DNA of 64,000 bases from assembly GCA_963070105.1 (NCBI GenBank), contig OY718806.1, positions 7,027,865 through 7,091,864 of the forward strand, in the 5' to 3' direction. The DNA comes from Litomosoides sigmodontis. Taxonomy: Eukaryota > Nematoda > Chromadorea > Rhabditida > Onchocercidae. Positions 34,291 to 45,884 of the stretch are shown here, piece after piece. Numbering within the stretch: position 1 is the stretch's first letter; the number at the start of each line of letters is the position of its first letter. The notes beneath the pieces are model-generated. The model did not search any database. It had not been told where the DNA came from and saw nothing but the letters and a program-made list of their open reading frames with translations. The position numbers and the translations under genes were made by a program.

Positions 34291-35625
34291 TGTTTCGACA
34301 GACAGTTGAACAAACATATGGTTTGCGGGGCTGAAAAAAGGAATTTTAGAGTTACACCTGTGGATGACATCATTCGGACACACTTGAAATGGTGCACGGT
34401 CACAAACATCTGCATTTTTCTGGAATCATAATTACAAGAATTTGTGGCTAAGATTATCTACTAACTGATATCAATCATTTCACTTAATCTGTATGTTTTA
34501 TAATAAAAATTTCTCAACTAGAAACATTGAATTGAATTTTTAAAAGAAATGTCAAAAAAGTAAGAGAGGGAAGGTGAAAAATACTTTTACCAAGTAACAA
34601 AATGTTGTTGCCCCTTTCTCACACTTTTAAACTGTGCATGTGCCGCGGTTAACGTTCTTGTTTGAGTATATAAGGTATTAAAATGACAATACTGAAAGTT
34701 TTAGATATCAAATACACAAGCATGCTATCTAAAACCACATTGCGATACATTATTGATGAGTCTCTCTGCATTTGTTTGCTGTTTGTTGCGGTGAATTTAA
34801 TGTCTTTCAATAAAAATCACAATAACTATTACTTATAGTTTCCTCAAATTTTAAAGAAGTGGACTTCAGTCTTCTTTTTTTTTAATTCCCATCAAGATGG
34901 TCTTACTCTAAGAATAATAGTCTTCCTTGCAAAAAATCAAAAGTGCTGACAAATTTACAGCGGAGTGTGGACCTTACACATTTTTCACCGCCCTAACAGT
35001 TTCATAAAACGGGCAAAATCGATCATATAGATGTTCTTTTTTTTGTCAATTAATTTTGCAGCTTTTAAATTAGCTTTATCTAACTCACCTAGAAATGCTT
35101 TACCAACCAGTTGTACGATTGTAACATATTTTGCTGAGCAATTGTATTCATGCTATATAACGAATATAAAATGTGAATCAGTAAGTTGCCGTCAAGCATT
35201 GCTTTACATAAATAAAACTGAAGAAAGATGAAACCATTTTCCTCCAAGTTTTTAGTCCTAAAATATTGAAACGACACGTGCTGAAAAGCAATCAGCAATT
35301 CGCTTTCAGTCATAGCCACATCATCACACAACAAATCTACAGTCACTTTCCAACAAACCTGTAAAATTTGCTTACAGCATAATGAAGTTGAAGTTGCAAT
35401 GGGAAAAAATTTTTCTTGCAACAACCGCCCAACACTCGGATCAGGTGTACACGTTACACAAGCATAAAGTACATCACGAACCAGCTCATGCCTAATACTC
35501 GACAAACAATTATTTGCGACAGTTTTTCGTTTTTTTTTGTTAATGAGCAGAACAATGCATATGTATAGCAATAGATTTGTGAAGCCGTGAATAGCGCTGG
35601 AGATGGTAGGCTTGGCTTGAAGCAT
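34290..35625 (-). CDS. Possible small membrane/cysteine-containing protein, unrecognised
   Basis: A 178-codon ORF runs from ATG 35625 to 35089. Its start has a hydrophobic helix (NLLLYICIVLLI) followed by KKKRK, then a moderately Cys-rich part with a credible composition up to about 35280. After that the sequence becomes less protein-like, and a donor CAGCAC|GTGTCG lies near 35277, so the real exon may end there. Further downstream on the same strand, two short acceptor-bounded stretches (about 34350-34430 and about 34290-34330, after TTTTTTTCAG) might be terminal exons. I know no matching family. The exon joins are speculative. Confidence 0.35.
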
Positions 35626-36634
35626 CTAATATCAGGAAATAGATACAGAGAAAGAAAAGCAGGAAGCAGTCGAGCACTGAAAATCGTTGCTATGGGTAAC
35701 TCGATCAGAAGAATCATTCCCCTCTCCTTTTCCTCATGTTTTTGCCGATTCCACCTAAACGTTTACCTTTCATCATTTTTTTACAGTTCGTTTCTGTTAA
35801 GATATGCTCCCTCTAGAGAATTGATGAAATCCTTAGTTACTGCATTCATCCTAATTTGAATCCCTTATACGTTCATTTAATGCGTCGTTGCGGGCTGATG
35901 AAGAGAAAATGAAAATGGGATGAAGGACTGATGAAGAAAAGATTTTCAAAGGTTCCACCAAATTATTTTTGAAGCAATGCTTAATGGGAACTTTCGCAGA
36001 ATCCCCTTGCCCAATGAAGCCCCGTCGGTTCTGCCACTGTGAGGAAAGCGTGATAAGTGGACATGAACGAAGCCAACTGATTGTGCTTTTAGAAAGCCAT
36101 AAAAAAATCTGATATGTTAAGTTGAAAATCTGTGTCTATTTTTGAAAAGCTATAAGAAGCTTTCTTCAACGCTGCAATTACACGAAAATTAAAAATTAGA
36201 AATGGAGAAAATAAACTGTGAGAAAAAATTCTAACAAGCATGCTTTTCATATGAACTTGTTCTGGTAATGGTGCAATGTGAGTGTCCCAAAGTAGTCAGG
36301 ATAGCTGAAGGAACTTTGTTTTTGAATAGATTTTTACCGTCATGGATACTTCCACCAATCAAATTATCAACAAATGCAGCTATGACAACTGGAAATGGTA
36401 CGTTGTTTCGCGATGTTATTTCGCCTTTCCTAGTAAGTTAACGTGAATAAAGATGGAAACAAATATTACATTTAGCAAATTTATTACTCAGATTCCAAAA
36501 GGTTGCAACGCGTACACATTACCAGTACTGTTGTTGTCGACTCACTCATAGCCATTTTCGTTGCTGTGTTTTCAGGCTCATACTGTTCGCACGCAAAATA
36601 GCATAATGCAAGAAACTTTACAAATTTAGGAGTA
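35626..36634. other. Intergenic region upstream of the four-TM gene
   Basis: About 1 kb between divergent starts. Nothing beyond short chance ORFs was seen. The right end has a CAAATTTAG acceptor-like site just before the next gene's ATG. Confidence 0.4.
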
Positions 36635-38023
36635 ATGCTCGAGAATAATGCATGGATAGGTAATCCAGCAATGGCTCGCTTATGTCAGGTGCCTGCACGA
36701 CATACTGGCATTGCAAGCCTTTGCATACAGCTTATTGGTTTGCTGATGAGTTCAGCTCTCACAATACATCAAATATTTCATCTTAGCGGTGTAACTATAA
36801 CCAGAAACACTAAGCAAGAGTCAAAACAACCTGGAACAACATATCCGACGATTTTCACCAATATAACGGTTAGCGACAAATTGAAATTAATGCTTTTACT
36901 CCGATTAGTAAGCTGCCCTGAAATATTTTTCCTCTATGTCAAATACCGGCACGACGACGCACTATATTGCAAATGTTTGAATACGATTTATTGGTATAGT
37001 ATGAATTCAGCGGTCATGCCACCTATTCCGGAAGGATTTAGATTACTTAGCATTACTCAGCAAGTGGAACTAAACATCCTACACTTGTTAGCAACACTCC
37101 CTTCTCTTTACTCTCAACTTTGTGATGAGCGAAAGCACTGCGAAACTCATTTTTGCAGATGAATGCAACAGAAGTGAGCAAAAACATGAATGTGACAGAG
37201 GAAATCGTCTGGGATGAAAATTTTCTGTTAAACTTGGATGAAAATAGCACGATTGATGCAACTACACTTCAACCAGACCTTAGCGAATTGATACAAATAT
37301 CGACCGGCGTCTATACTGGTAGTTTTTCTAGAATTAAAATTTTTCGGTCAGAGGAAAATTCATGAGCTACGGTATAGTAGTTAGTTTTTTTAAAGGAATG
37401 TGCATTCTCTGGTTACTTTCGCTTGTGTCATTACTAGCATCAATCAAAATCGAAAATGTGGATTTAATCATCATGAACTCTGTGCTCCTAACCATTACAA
37501 TGATTTATGCCGTTATTCACGCTCTCTTCGTCTCCATACTTTTCGTATATCACGTAAGCTTGAATTCACTCACTCGTAAACCAGAATCATATTCGAGGTG
37601 TTTTCCGACTATATATAAGTAAAATCGGATCCTTTAGAATCAGATCCCATGGACAACTCCTGTTATAACAACTTCGGTTGTTGTTGGATTTGCTCTGACA
37701 TCGATTATTTGTGGTTTCGCGCTTGCCTTCAACATCGTGTGGTACAGATATGTAGTATACATGAACGATAACGACCAGGTTACTGCTTGTCCAAAACTGA
37801 GTAAAACTACAGAAGCAGTACGTGATATTCATATCAAAATTGAAATGTATGCCTTGACCTGTGCGCATAATTTCAGTGTCTGTGTCTTTCGATCACTGCA
37901 CATTTGTTCAAGCGTCACCGACAACAACCACCAACACAGGGATATAGCATCCCAGAAGCAATACGACATTCCAATTTGCCACATGCGAACGAGTTATTTA
38001 TCCAAAATTTCAGCCGTTTATAA
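36635..38023 (+). CDS. Four-transmembrane glycoprotein, nematode type, unrecognised
   Basis: Five exons join in compatible phases: 36635-36907 (donor TTA|GTAAGC), about 37160-37319, 37391-37553 (donor CAC|GTAAGC), about 37643-37779 and about 37876-38023 (stop TAA). TM1 lies in exon 1 (SLCIQLIGLLMSSALTI). A long polar loop in exons 1-2 carries several N-glycosylation sequons (NIT, NAT, NVT, NST). TM2 and TM3 are in exon 3 and TM4 in exon 4 (VVVGFALTSIICGFALAF). The C-terminal tail is Gln/Pro/His-containing. An AG acceptor ends 5 bases before the ATG, suggesting trans-splicing. Topology resembles tetraspan membrane proteins, but the CCG motif of true tetraspanins is absent and the long loop follows TM1. 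Function unknown. It converges with the minus-strand gene whose stop lies about 300 bases away. Confidence 0.65.
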
Positions 38024-38324
38024 CTGTCACGAAGAAATTCGGATATTTCTGAACAAAAATTATAAAACGGGACTTTACTTTATTTCCGAATGAATAATAT
38101 ATATTCGCTAGACTAGTTGTACACGACATTACTACGATGTTAAGTTGAAAATTGTTTCAAGCAAATTTAAGAGTGCCGGAATTGAATGAACGATAGCACC
38201 AATTTGTTGGAGATGATAAGCTGAGCGATATCTAATTTTGGCAATGTAACTGTCCAATACTGAACGAAGCATGTTAATTTGAGAAAAAAACCATTCTTTT
38301 TTAATAAATGATAAATTCATGCTT

Positions 38325-39123
38325 CTACAATCGCAAAGAACTGTTGACATTCTGAACTCTCCACGTATTCAGCGCTTCTTGCCGTTTAATAAAAGTAAGC
38401 CAAATGGGCAGCCACATATGCCAGGTAATTCGAGTGGCTTGAATCTCCCCAAACGCCTTGTAAAGACTCATTTACGTAAGAAAATATTTTAAAATATTAG
38501 CAAGAACTCGTTTTCTCAAAAAATTACCAAATTGCTTCATATACTCCTCGAAGTGTTTTAGCCCAACGTAACGTAATCAACCATTGTGGAAACGTTAACT
38601 GCTACGTCCTTCCAGGAACACGTCGGTATTAGTTAAAGCATCATATGCTGCCTCAAACATATCAAGTGAGTTTGGAACGGGTGTCCTATACATCACCACT
38701 GAAATCATCTCATCATTTATTTCCTCGCCAATTCCGGAAAATTATGTAACACCGGAGGATAGCACCGGTAATGCCACTTCATCCTAGTGAAATGCGCAGA
38801 AGTCTCAGCCTTGGCTCAATTTTGCCCATTTTTCCTCTCAGTTTCACCAAAATTACTCTTCAATTTCGAATGAACTAAAAAAAAGAAATCGAAAATCTAA
38901 AGGAAGTTACCTCAGCCACTAAGCTGTTGCGTTGACCAACAGGAAGGGCGAATACATTTCTCCCGTAAGTTGCAAAAACAGAGAAGGATTTGGTAACAAG
39001 TTGGAAAGATTTAGACTTTTGAAAATCGCTCTTAAATTTGATTTTAGAAAAATTAATCGTCTTTTGATGAGTGATTTCACTAACCAATTCGGAATGTTCA
39101 GCATACACGGTAGAACGTGCCAT
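38325..39123 (-). CDS. Unrecognised multi-exon protein
   Basis: Exon 1 (38911-39123) starts at ATG 39121-39123, 16 bases after a strong TATTATTTCAG acceptor with no coding exon upstream. It encodes 71 residues and ends at GAG|GTAACT. Later exon candidates are about 38753-38784, 38630-38700 (frame VMYRTPVPNSLDMFEAAYDALTN), about 38525-38550 and 38325-38465. The last contains a Trp-rich segment (ITWHMWLPIWLTFIKRQ) and ends at TAG 38325-38327. Introns between these would be only about 40-70 bases, and the joins are not certain. I recognise no family. The gene converges on the four-TM gene. Confidence 0.4.
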
Positions 39124-40048
39124 TTTTCCCGCACTACTACTGAAATAATAAATTGATCGTCCGGATTCCTCATGATTACTCCATCATCTAACGCATTATC
39201 TAGCTGTCAAACTATCTGGCGGAAAACGTTTGTAAAATGTTGAAGGACCGATCTGTATTACCATGTTGTTCTTGGGCTACTGATAGTTGAGATGTTATGA
39301 ATGATTGGTGTGCTGTGCTCATTTCATTCTTTTTACATTTCAAATCAAAAAGCCTGAGAACTGTCAAACTCCTCCCGTTGTATCATATTTAGTGCTATGA
39401 ATACGGATATTCATGGAGTCAGAAGATTAACCGATACTTTGGTAAACGTACAACATCGGAAGATATCTCAAACATGCAATATCTCACTTCTTTCATTGTT
39501 TGCGTTCTATCCTTCTCTCTAGGCAATTACTTTTCTGGTTAGAAGCTTATCAGCTTGTCTTTCATCGTTGCTCGTACTTTTATGGACATTATGTTGGCGA
39601 GACGATATTTGACCAGAGGATGCTGAAACAGCGAAAAAGCGGACTCCTTTTGCGCTCGGCTGGAAAATCGCACGTTTGGATTATGCTGCCCCTAGCAACG
39701 TTTATTCCGTTACCCGATATGAAGCTCTACTTTTCTGTAGAATGACTGCGAATTATAAATTTCAATCTTTTTTTCTCGCCACACTTTGATATTTCCCTTT
39801 CATTTATTCATCCATCACTGCGTGCGATACATTACCTCATTTTACATCAGATGTGACCATCGGTTTGTCCATTAATCAATTCTCTCTTTGGTTGAATCGC
39901 TCGATAACTTTCTAGCCAACACATTTTTATAGCTTACTTGAAACAATGCATGAGGCCCTTGAAATATAAATTGCAACACAAAGGTATCCTAACATATTTA
40001 CCTCTCTGTCATTTTAGTTCTGCTAGCTCACACTAATATTAGGAATAG

Positions 40049-40091
<43 letters not shown>

Positions 40092-40255
40092 CAGATTTTC
40101 TATAGAATGCGGAGGAAATTGTGAGCTGTGAGCATTTGATTGAGCAATATCGGCTAATTGTGCTACGGTGCAACACTCTTCACCTACAAACGTCTGAAAA
40201 AATTCCTCACTACATGTTAATTTATGGATCATTTTTCCATATTTAAGGTTGATCG
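39124..40255. other. Intergenic region with a short TA repeat
   Basis: No gene recognised between the divergent starts at 39123 (-) and 40256 (+). A TA dinucleotide run lies at 40053-40089. A plus-strand ORF at 39500-39745 has no support. Confidence 0.4.
40053..40089. repeat. TA dinucleotide microsatellite
   Basis: An uninterrupted TATATA run of about 37 bases, 170 bases upstream of the IQCE-like start codon. Confidence 0.95.
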
Positions 40256-43200
40256 ATGTCCACAAGAAATGTTGTTGCAAAATTTGTCAACTTACATGAT
40301 TATCAAGAACACTCAGAGGGAAAGCATAAATCGCGGCATAGTGTTGCTAAAGCAGATAACAATGGATTAGTTCCAAATAATTCCACTAACTCAACTGATC
40401 ATACCGGTAAGTCGTAGGTCAACATGCCGTTGATGGAGAATGTGATCTAAGTTGTTGGCAATTACTGGGTAAAGTACTATATTAAATACATTCGAAATAT
40501 GGAAGAAAAGACCAGTTGTTCTATTCATACTTCGAATTTTAGTAAAAATGTGGACGTTGCAATAGTAATTCCAAATACGTTCGTATTATTGAAATTTCAG
40601 CAAAGCGTGATTCGCCTATACATCCAGACACATCGGGGGAAGTGTACAATCGGCGTCAAGTGCTAAGAAGCATATATTCCGCAAAACGCACAGTCCCAGC
40701 AACGTCAAGGAAGCATTGCTTTGCTGGTAAACCATTATCCTTTTGTCTCTTACCACTAAAATTATGAATTTGTATCATCTTGAAATGTTAAAATGCGGCG
40801 AGCCCGAAATGGCAACAGTTTAAGAAGTGAATCGCTTTGCAGCGTCATCACAACTTGACCAGGGCAGGACGCCGCAAGGGGAACTGATCGATAATTTACG
40901 AGAGGAGCTTTACAGCATTAAACGAGTAAGTGAACTTATCGACAGGTACATATGATTACGAACTTACACGACCATGCGGGCATAAAAAAATTTATGTGAG
41001 AGCAATAATTTCTTCAAAAATTAGGCATCTTGATGGCACTACTGAGGAAAGTTAGATATTCATATATGACGTTATCGTTTGAAATTTATTTCGGAAGTAT
41101 TCCACAATCAATATTTTTTTTCATCATGGTGCAAATTAATTGCTGTTTCAGAATTGCGCTGCTACGTTAAAGGAAAATGTTGTGTTGAAAACGCGTTTAA
41201 AGCGCTTAAGTAACGAAATTGTAAAGAAAGATCGTCAATTACAGAATTTATTGCTTTCTGAGGTAAGCCCTAAAAGTCTCGCCCTACCTTTTTTTGCGTG
41301 ATGAGTTTATGAACCAACATGTGCCGAATTACCTGCTGTTATCGCTTTCATATTTAAGATAATTTTCTAGACACTTCAAATATTTAATACTCTTATGGTT
41401 TAGTCTAAAGGGTATGTATCTGATGACCGGAGAAAAAACGTGTTATTAATGAAGCAAAAAATTGTCATGCTAGAATCGGTTTTGGAGGAAAAGACCAACG
41501 AAATAAGGTTTTTCATTATTTCGTTTAATTCTCGTTTCAGTGTGAGGAGCTATATTCACTTGAGGTTTACGTATCATAACAATGATTTCAGTCGACTGAA
41601 ATATGGTCGTGCGGCAACAAGCATATCAGAATATCAGGAGCAGCGCATCGCAGGCCTTCAAAAACAATGCAAACATTGTCACACCTACGTTATTCCTCCT
41701 TCAAGGTCAACAATACCGCTGCTTTTCTCGCTTTCATTTCCATAACTATCATTCTTTTGTACTATTCGAGGACAAAATTTCCAGATGTACAGCCCATGCA
41801 CTTATGGATTTTTAGCAAAATACGAGCTGACGTGCGCAATTTACCAAAAGGACAAAGGACAGCAAGTGAAAGCAATAATGCGAGAACGTTGAAGGAAGTA
41901 GTTAGCCTCTTGGAGGAGGAAAATGATTTGTTGCGTTCCAAACTGCGAATTTTCTTTAACTGCTCAAATTGTTCGCCTCATGGTCAGTTTAGCTGATAAA
42001 TTTTATGAAGTCAATCTGTGTTGCCACACCAAAATGGTAATTTACGTGCAGCGCTGTAGTGCACATATTATTTTTATCCTTCGTTCATCCGTCTGCATAT
42101 TGTTGCCCCAAAAACATGCTGCTCAATGTAAAATGTACGAATGATAGGAATTCGAAATTTCAGAAACACCTAGTTTGGTTTTTGTTGATTTCTGAATTTT
42201 TGAAGAAGTCACGCACACTTCTGTTGCATTTTTTTGACTTTTCACTCCAAGTGCTTGAAGTAGCTTGTGCGACAAATACGTTGCTGAGAGATGATGACAT
42301 ACAATAAGTTCCCAAATTATATATTCCCTGTTAAGGTATTAGTTCGGAGCTGTGAAAGGTGAGATGCCCAAAGCAATTTCTTTTCGTGTTTAGAATATCA
42401 AAAAAAAAATTATTGGCGCAGCGCAATTTCCTTGTGAGTAATGAAACATATGTTCCCGAAAAAAACGTATGACAAGTTTCGCCGACGTCTTACAACACTT
42501 TATTTGATGCAAAGCAATGTGTTTGCAGATCGACGATCTGTAATTATTGTCTCTAATTAATTTTTGTTCTGTTTCACTTCCATTTTATTCTGTTTTGTTC
42601 GCAATGTATATCAAGTTAACTGTCGCGTGTGATGATAGCTCCGTCCTTTTTTTTACGTGATGAGTTTTGACTGATCACTTGTTTTTAACGAAAAATTAGA
42701 ATGACTTTCAACTCATACTTGACAGACTTTCTATGAGACAGGTGTAAGGGAGAGAGAGGAGATAGGTAGTGTCTGTAACGCAGCGATTTCTTGTTCGGAT
42801 AGGAAGGAAAATTCAGTTGAGAAAAAATGGTGAAAAAACACTGCGGAGCTAGGAATGGACGATCCAAATTGGAAGGAACTTCATCGGTGTGCTATCAAGT
42901 AATAGCTAGAAGGGCGTAAATTGGAAAGACGGTTCTATGAACTTTGATGTGAACTCTGTTTTGAGTTTCTTTTAAAAATTTTTACAGAATTATCTACATT
43001 TGAGCGGGAGGAACTTATTGCGCTGATCATTCATCTCAAAAGTGAACTGAGAAAGAAAGAAAGTCGGAAAGACTCTAATACCAAAAGTGGGCAGCCCAGG
43101 CAGGATGACACTTTACTGGCGTGTGGTCAAAAATTATTGCCAGTACGGCAGAAATTTGGAAAGCCTATAAATCGATTTAAAACTAATAAGTAAGTGAAAA

Positions 43201-44514
43201 TAATTAGCATTTCGATCTAGTTAAAGGTGGATGGATGGCACCAACACTTATTCATTTACAGTGTAGCTGAAACAAAAAAATATGGATTCCTATTCCACAT
43301 GTGGGATCATTTTACAGAATCTTGTTGCTACTTAGCTTGGCTTTTGTCTTACTCGGAATTAATCGTGAGAACATGAAGGGACATTTTGCCTTCTCAATAA
43401 TTTGTCTTCTAAGTTGACTTCTGAATAATTAGTTTTCTATTCCAGGAAAGTAGCGGCATTGGATAATGGAAGCCAAGAGGACTTAAGAGCAGAAATAGTA
43501 AAAATTCATTCTGATGATGAAGAACAAAGGACGACAGCAAGTATAGTGAAAATGACAGAGCCGCCAAAAGTTGCGACACAGATCGAAGGATCTGGAACTA
43601 ATGCTGATACTGATAATTATACAAGGTCTCATCATACCTTAAATTTAAATGGTTTTCATCAACCAATTCTTCCATTCTTTTTCATACTAATATTTTGTAA
43701 GTGTCAAATGAGTTAAGGCGAGGAAATATTTTCGAGGATTTACCAACTGATCTAAGTTAATCAAATTTATTTAATAGCTCATTCTAGTATACCACATGAA
43801 ATAGCGATTAATACAAAACTGGAAAATGTAACCGAAAGGCTAGAGTATTCATTCGTTAGAAGGAAGTGTACCTGGAAAAGCAGGAGTAGAAAGCGAAATA
43901 GCTGAACAAAGGCAGCAAGTAATGAACACTGAAAAAGAACATGCAATTGAAATAGCTCAAGGAAAGGGGGAAAATATGAAGATAGCAAAGATCGAGCTGA
44001 TGAACATCCAACTGTTTACGTCAGTTGCGAAAGACCCACATCAGAGGATAAATGTAACGAAATGTCCAGTGAGGCTGCAAATGAACAATTCATAAAACGA
44101 AACTCAAATTATTCCAGTGAACTTGAAGGGGGGGAAGATGAAGAGCGACCTTCAAGTGATGTCCAACAACAACCGGAAAAGACCGCTCCGGCGAAAAGAA
44201 TTGAAGCGGACGAAACACGACAAGTCGCAAGATTAGAATTGAAGAAAGATGAGGTGAGCAAACATGTGAATGAATATTTCGCTTTGTTAAACGAAGTAAA
44301 ACTAGGTCGATTTCAGTCTTTTTATAAAGCAAATTCAAAAGTGAATTTGCAGCATAAATCTCTCTTATAACTAAGGCATGTGCTATTCCAGGTTGTGCCT
44401 AGTTTCGTTTTTCGGTCAATATTACGAATAACATCGGCCCATCTGAAGCGTCTGGAACTTTTGGCCGCTAAAACCAATTCCTACTCACTCCATGACGCAT
44501 CTTATTGTGAATGA
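40256..44514 (+). CDS. Coiled-coil protein resembling IQCE
   Basis: ATG 40256; exons near 40256-40408, 40600-40727, 40838-40926, 41151-41262, 41403-41506, 41591-41704, about 41784/41815-41945, 42988-43189, 43446-43624, 43780-44253 (may contain another intron) and 44392-44514 (stop TGA). Four blocks occur in the same order as in vertebrate IQCE: LREEL...IK, then LKTRLKRL...[10 protein letters not shown], then [20 protein letters not shown], then a further helix, followed by a [13 protein letters not shown] helix and an [19 protein letters not shown] helix. The C-terminal half is acidic and Lys-rich. The last exon has a hydrophobic/basic helix ([15 protein letters not shown]) that could be a degenerate IQ motif, but no canonical IQ is seen. 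IQCE sits at the ciliary base in vertebrates and anchors the EVC complex in Hedgehog signalling. The homology call is by eye; a generic coiled-coil protein is the alternative. Confidence 0.55.
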
Positions 44515-45884
44515 AAGGAATTAGTTAGCAGTTGTCGTACACCTGCTGTAAATTATTAAAAGTGTAATTCGTCAATTTTGCTAAACCCATCATATTTTAG
44601 TTAATTGCTAAACGTTGGATTTTTATGAATCACATAGAGATGATTCTAACAAAACTTATGCCGAACATATTAAAAACTCGACCATTCCATCTCCTCTTTT
44701 ATATGATTGGTCATTTGCGTATGAGTAATAAGTCTTTATATTTTATATAGCAATTGCAAAGTAAAGTTATTTACAAATGTTGATTTAATCGCATGTATCA
44801 ATCTGTTTACAAGGAAGAACCAAAAACTGTAAAAATAAAACGAATTATCTACCACACCTCCATTGTTTGTACTAATTTGCGTATAAGAGGTGCTTTGAGG
44901 CCATCCCAAATATTTACTGTAAAATTTCGTGTTTTTGAGAATTAAATTAACAAGAAAAAGTTTTAAAATCATCACATTGAAATAATTAAGGAACAATTTG
45001 AGCATAGGATAAATAGCGCTTTTGATTAATTTGCAATAAAGATGTTTTTCAAGGTATCACCGTTGTCAGTATTTTTGTCTCGAGAATATTCATGAGGTTG
45101 CTTTTGAAAATTTCAAGTTGCTTTGTAGCATCCAATATTTTACACAGTACATCAAGTGTTCTAAGAGATTCAGTTGCAAAGAGGTATTGAGTGAAGCGAG
45201 TAAATGATAATCACAAAAGACTAGCCAGTAGGAGAAGGGTTGCCAGTCGCTTCACTGCTTGGCACATCTTTCGAGCCTAATTCATTGCCACCACAACCTT
45301 CATCATTTGCAGTGGGACAGTCCTCAGGTGATCGTTTCGCTGCAACAGTAGTGAGAAAGTATGTCGAATGTTCCAGCTCATTTGAAGCCTGTCACTTTTC
45401 AAAATTACTGTACAGAAACGCCAAGAGGAAGAAAGAAAAAGGAGCCAGTACTGCTGCGCTCAATATTTTTTGTCGCATTTCTCCTCTTTCCACTAATGAA
45501 AGGTCCTATGACAACTTTCGTGTTCGTCCTCTTTGTTTGCTGCGGAAGTGGAGATTTGGTATATTCAGTGAAGTTCACTACCTTAAGATAACCTTTGATA
45601 ACATTCCCATACAACATCACCTAATCACATGATTCAAAGCACTTTTGCCCAAAAAAGTGCAGAAAATTTTAGGATTTCTAAATTTGATTTATGTTACTGA
45701 ATGAAAACGGCGCAATATTTTGGTGGAAATAAAATTGGAAAATTTTTAAGTTTATACTGGAGGGCGGAATTTGATCAACGGTTCTGTCCGATTCTTGTAA
45801 AACTCCTTTAAATCCTTATCCAACCTCGGATTGATTCTAAATAAATCTATTCGGATTTAAATCAGTTCCTAGAAAAAAAAAACT
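44515..45884. other. Intergenic region with an unassigned plus-strand ORF
   Basis: It holds two overlapping plus-strand ORFs at about 45240-45632. One has a Pro/Ser-rich start (FEPNSLPPQPSSF); the other begins at ATG 45361 with a Lys-rich part and a hydrophobic stretch. Both could be an exon of a small gene or chance. The rest is AT-rich with no visible gene. Confidence 0.35.
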
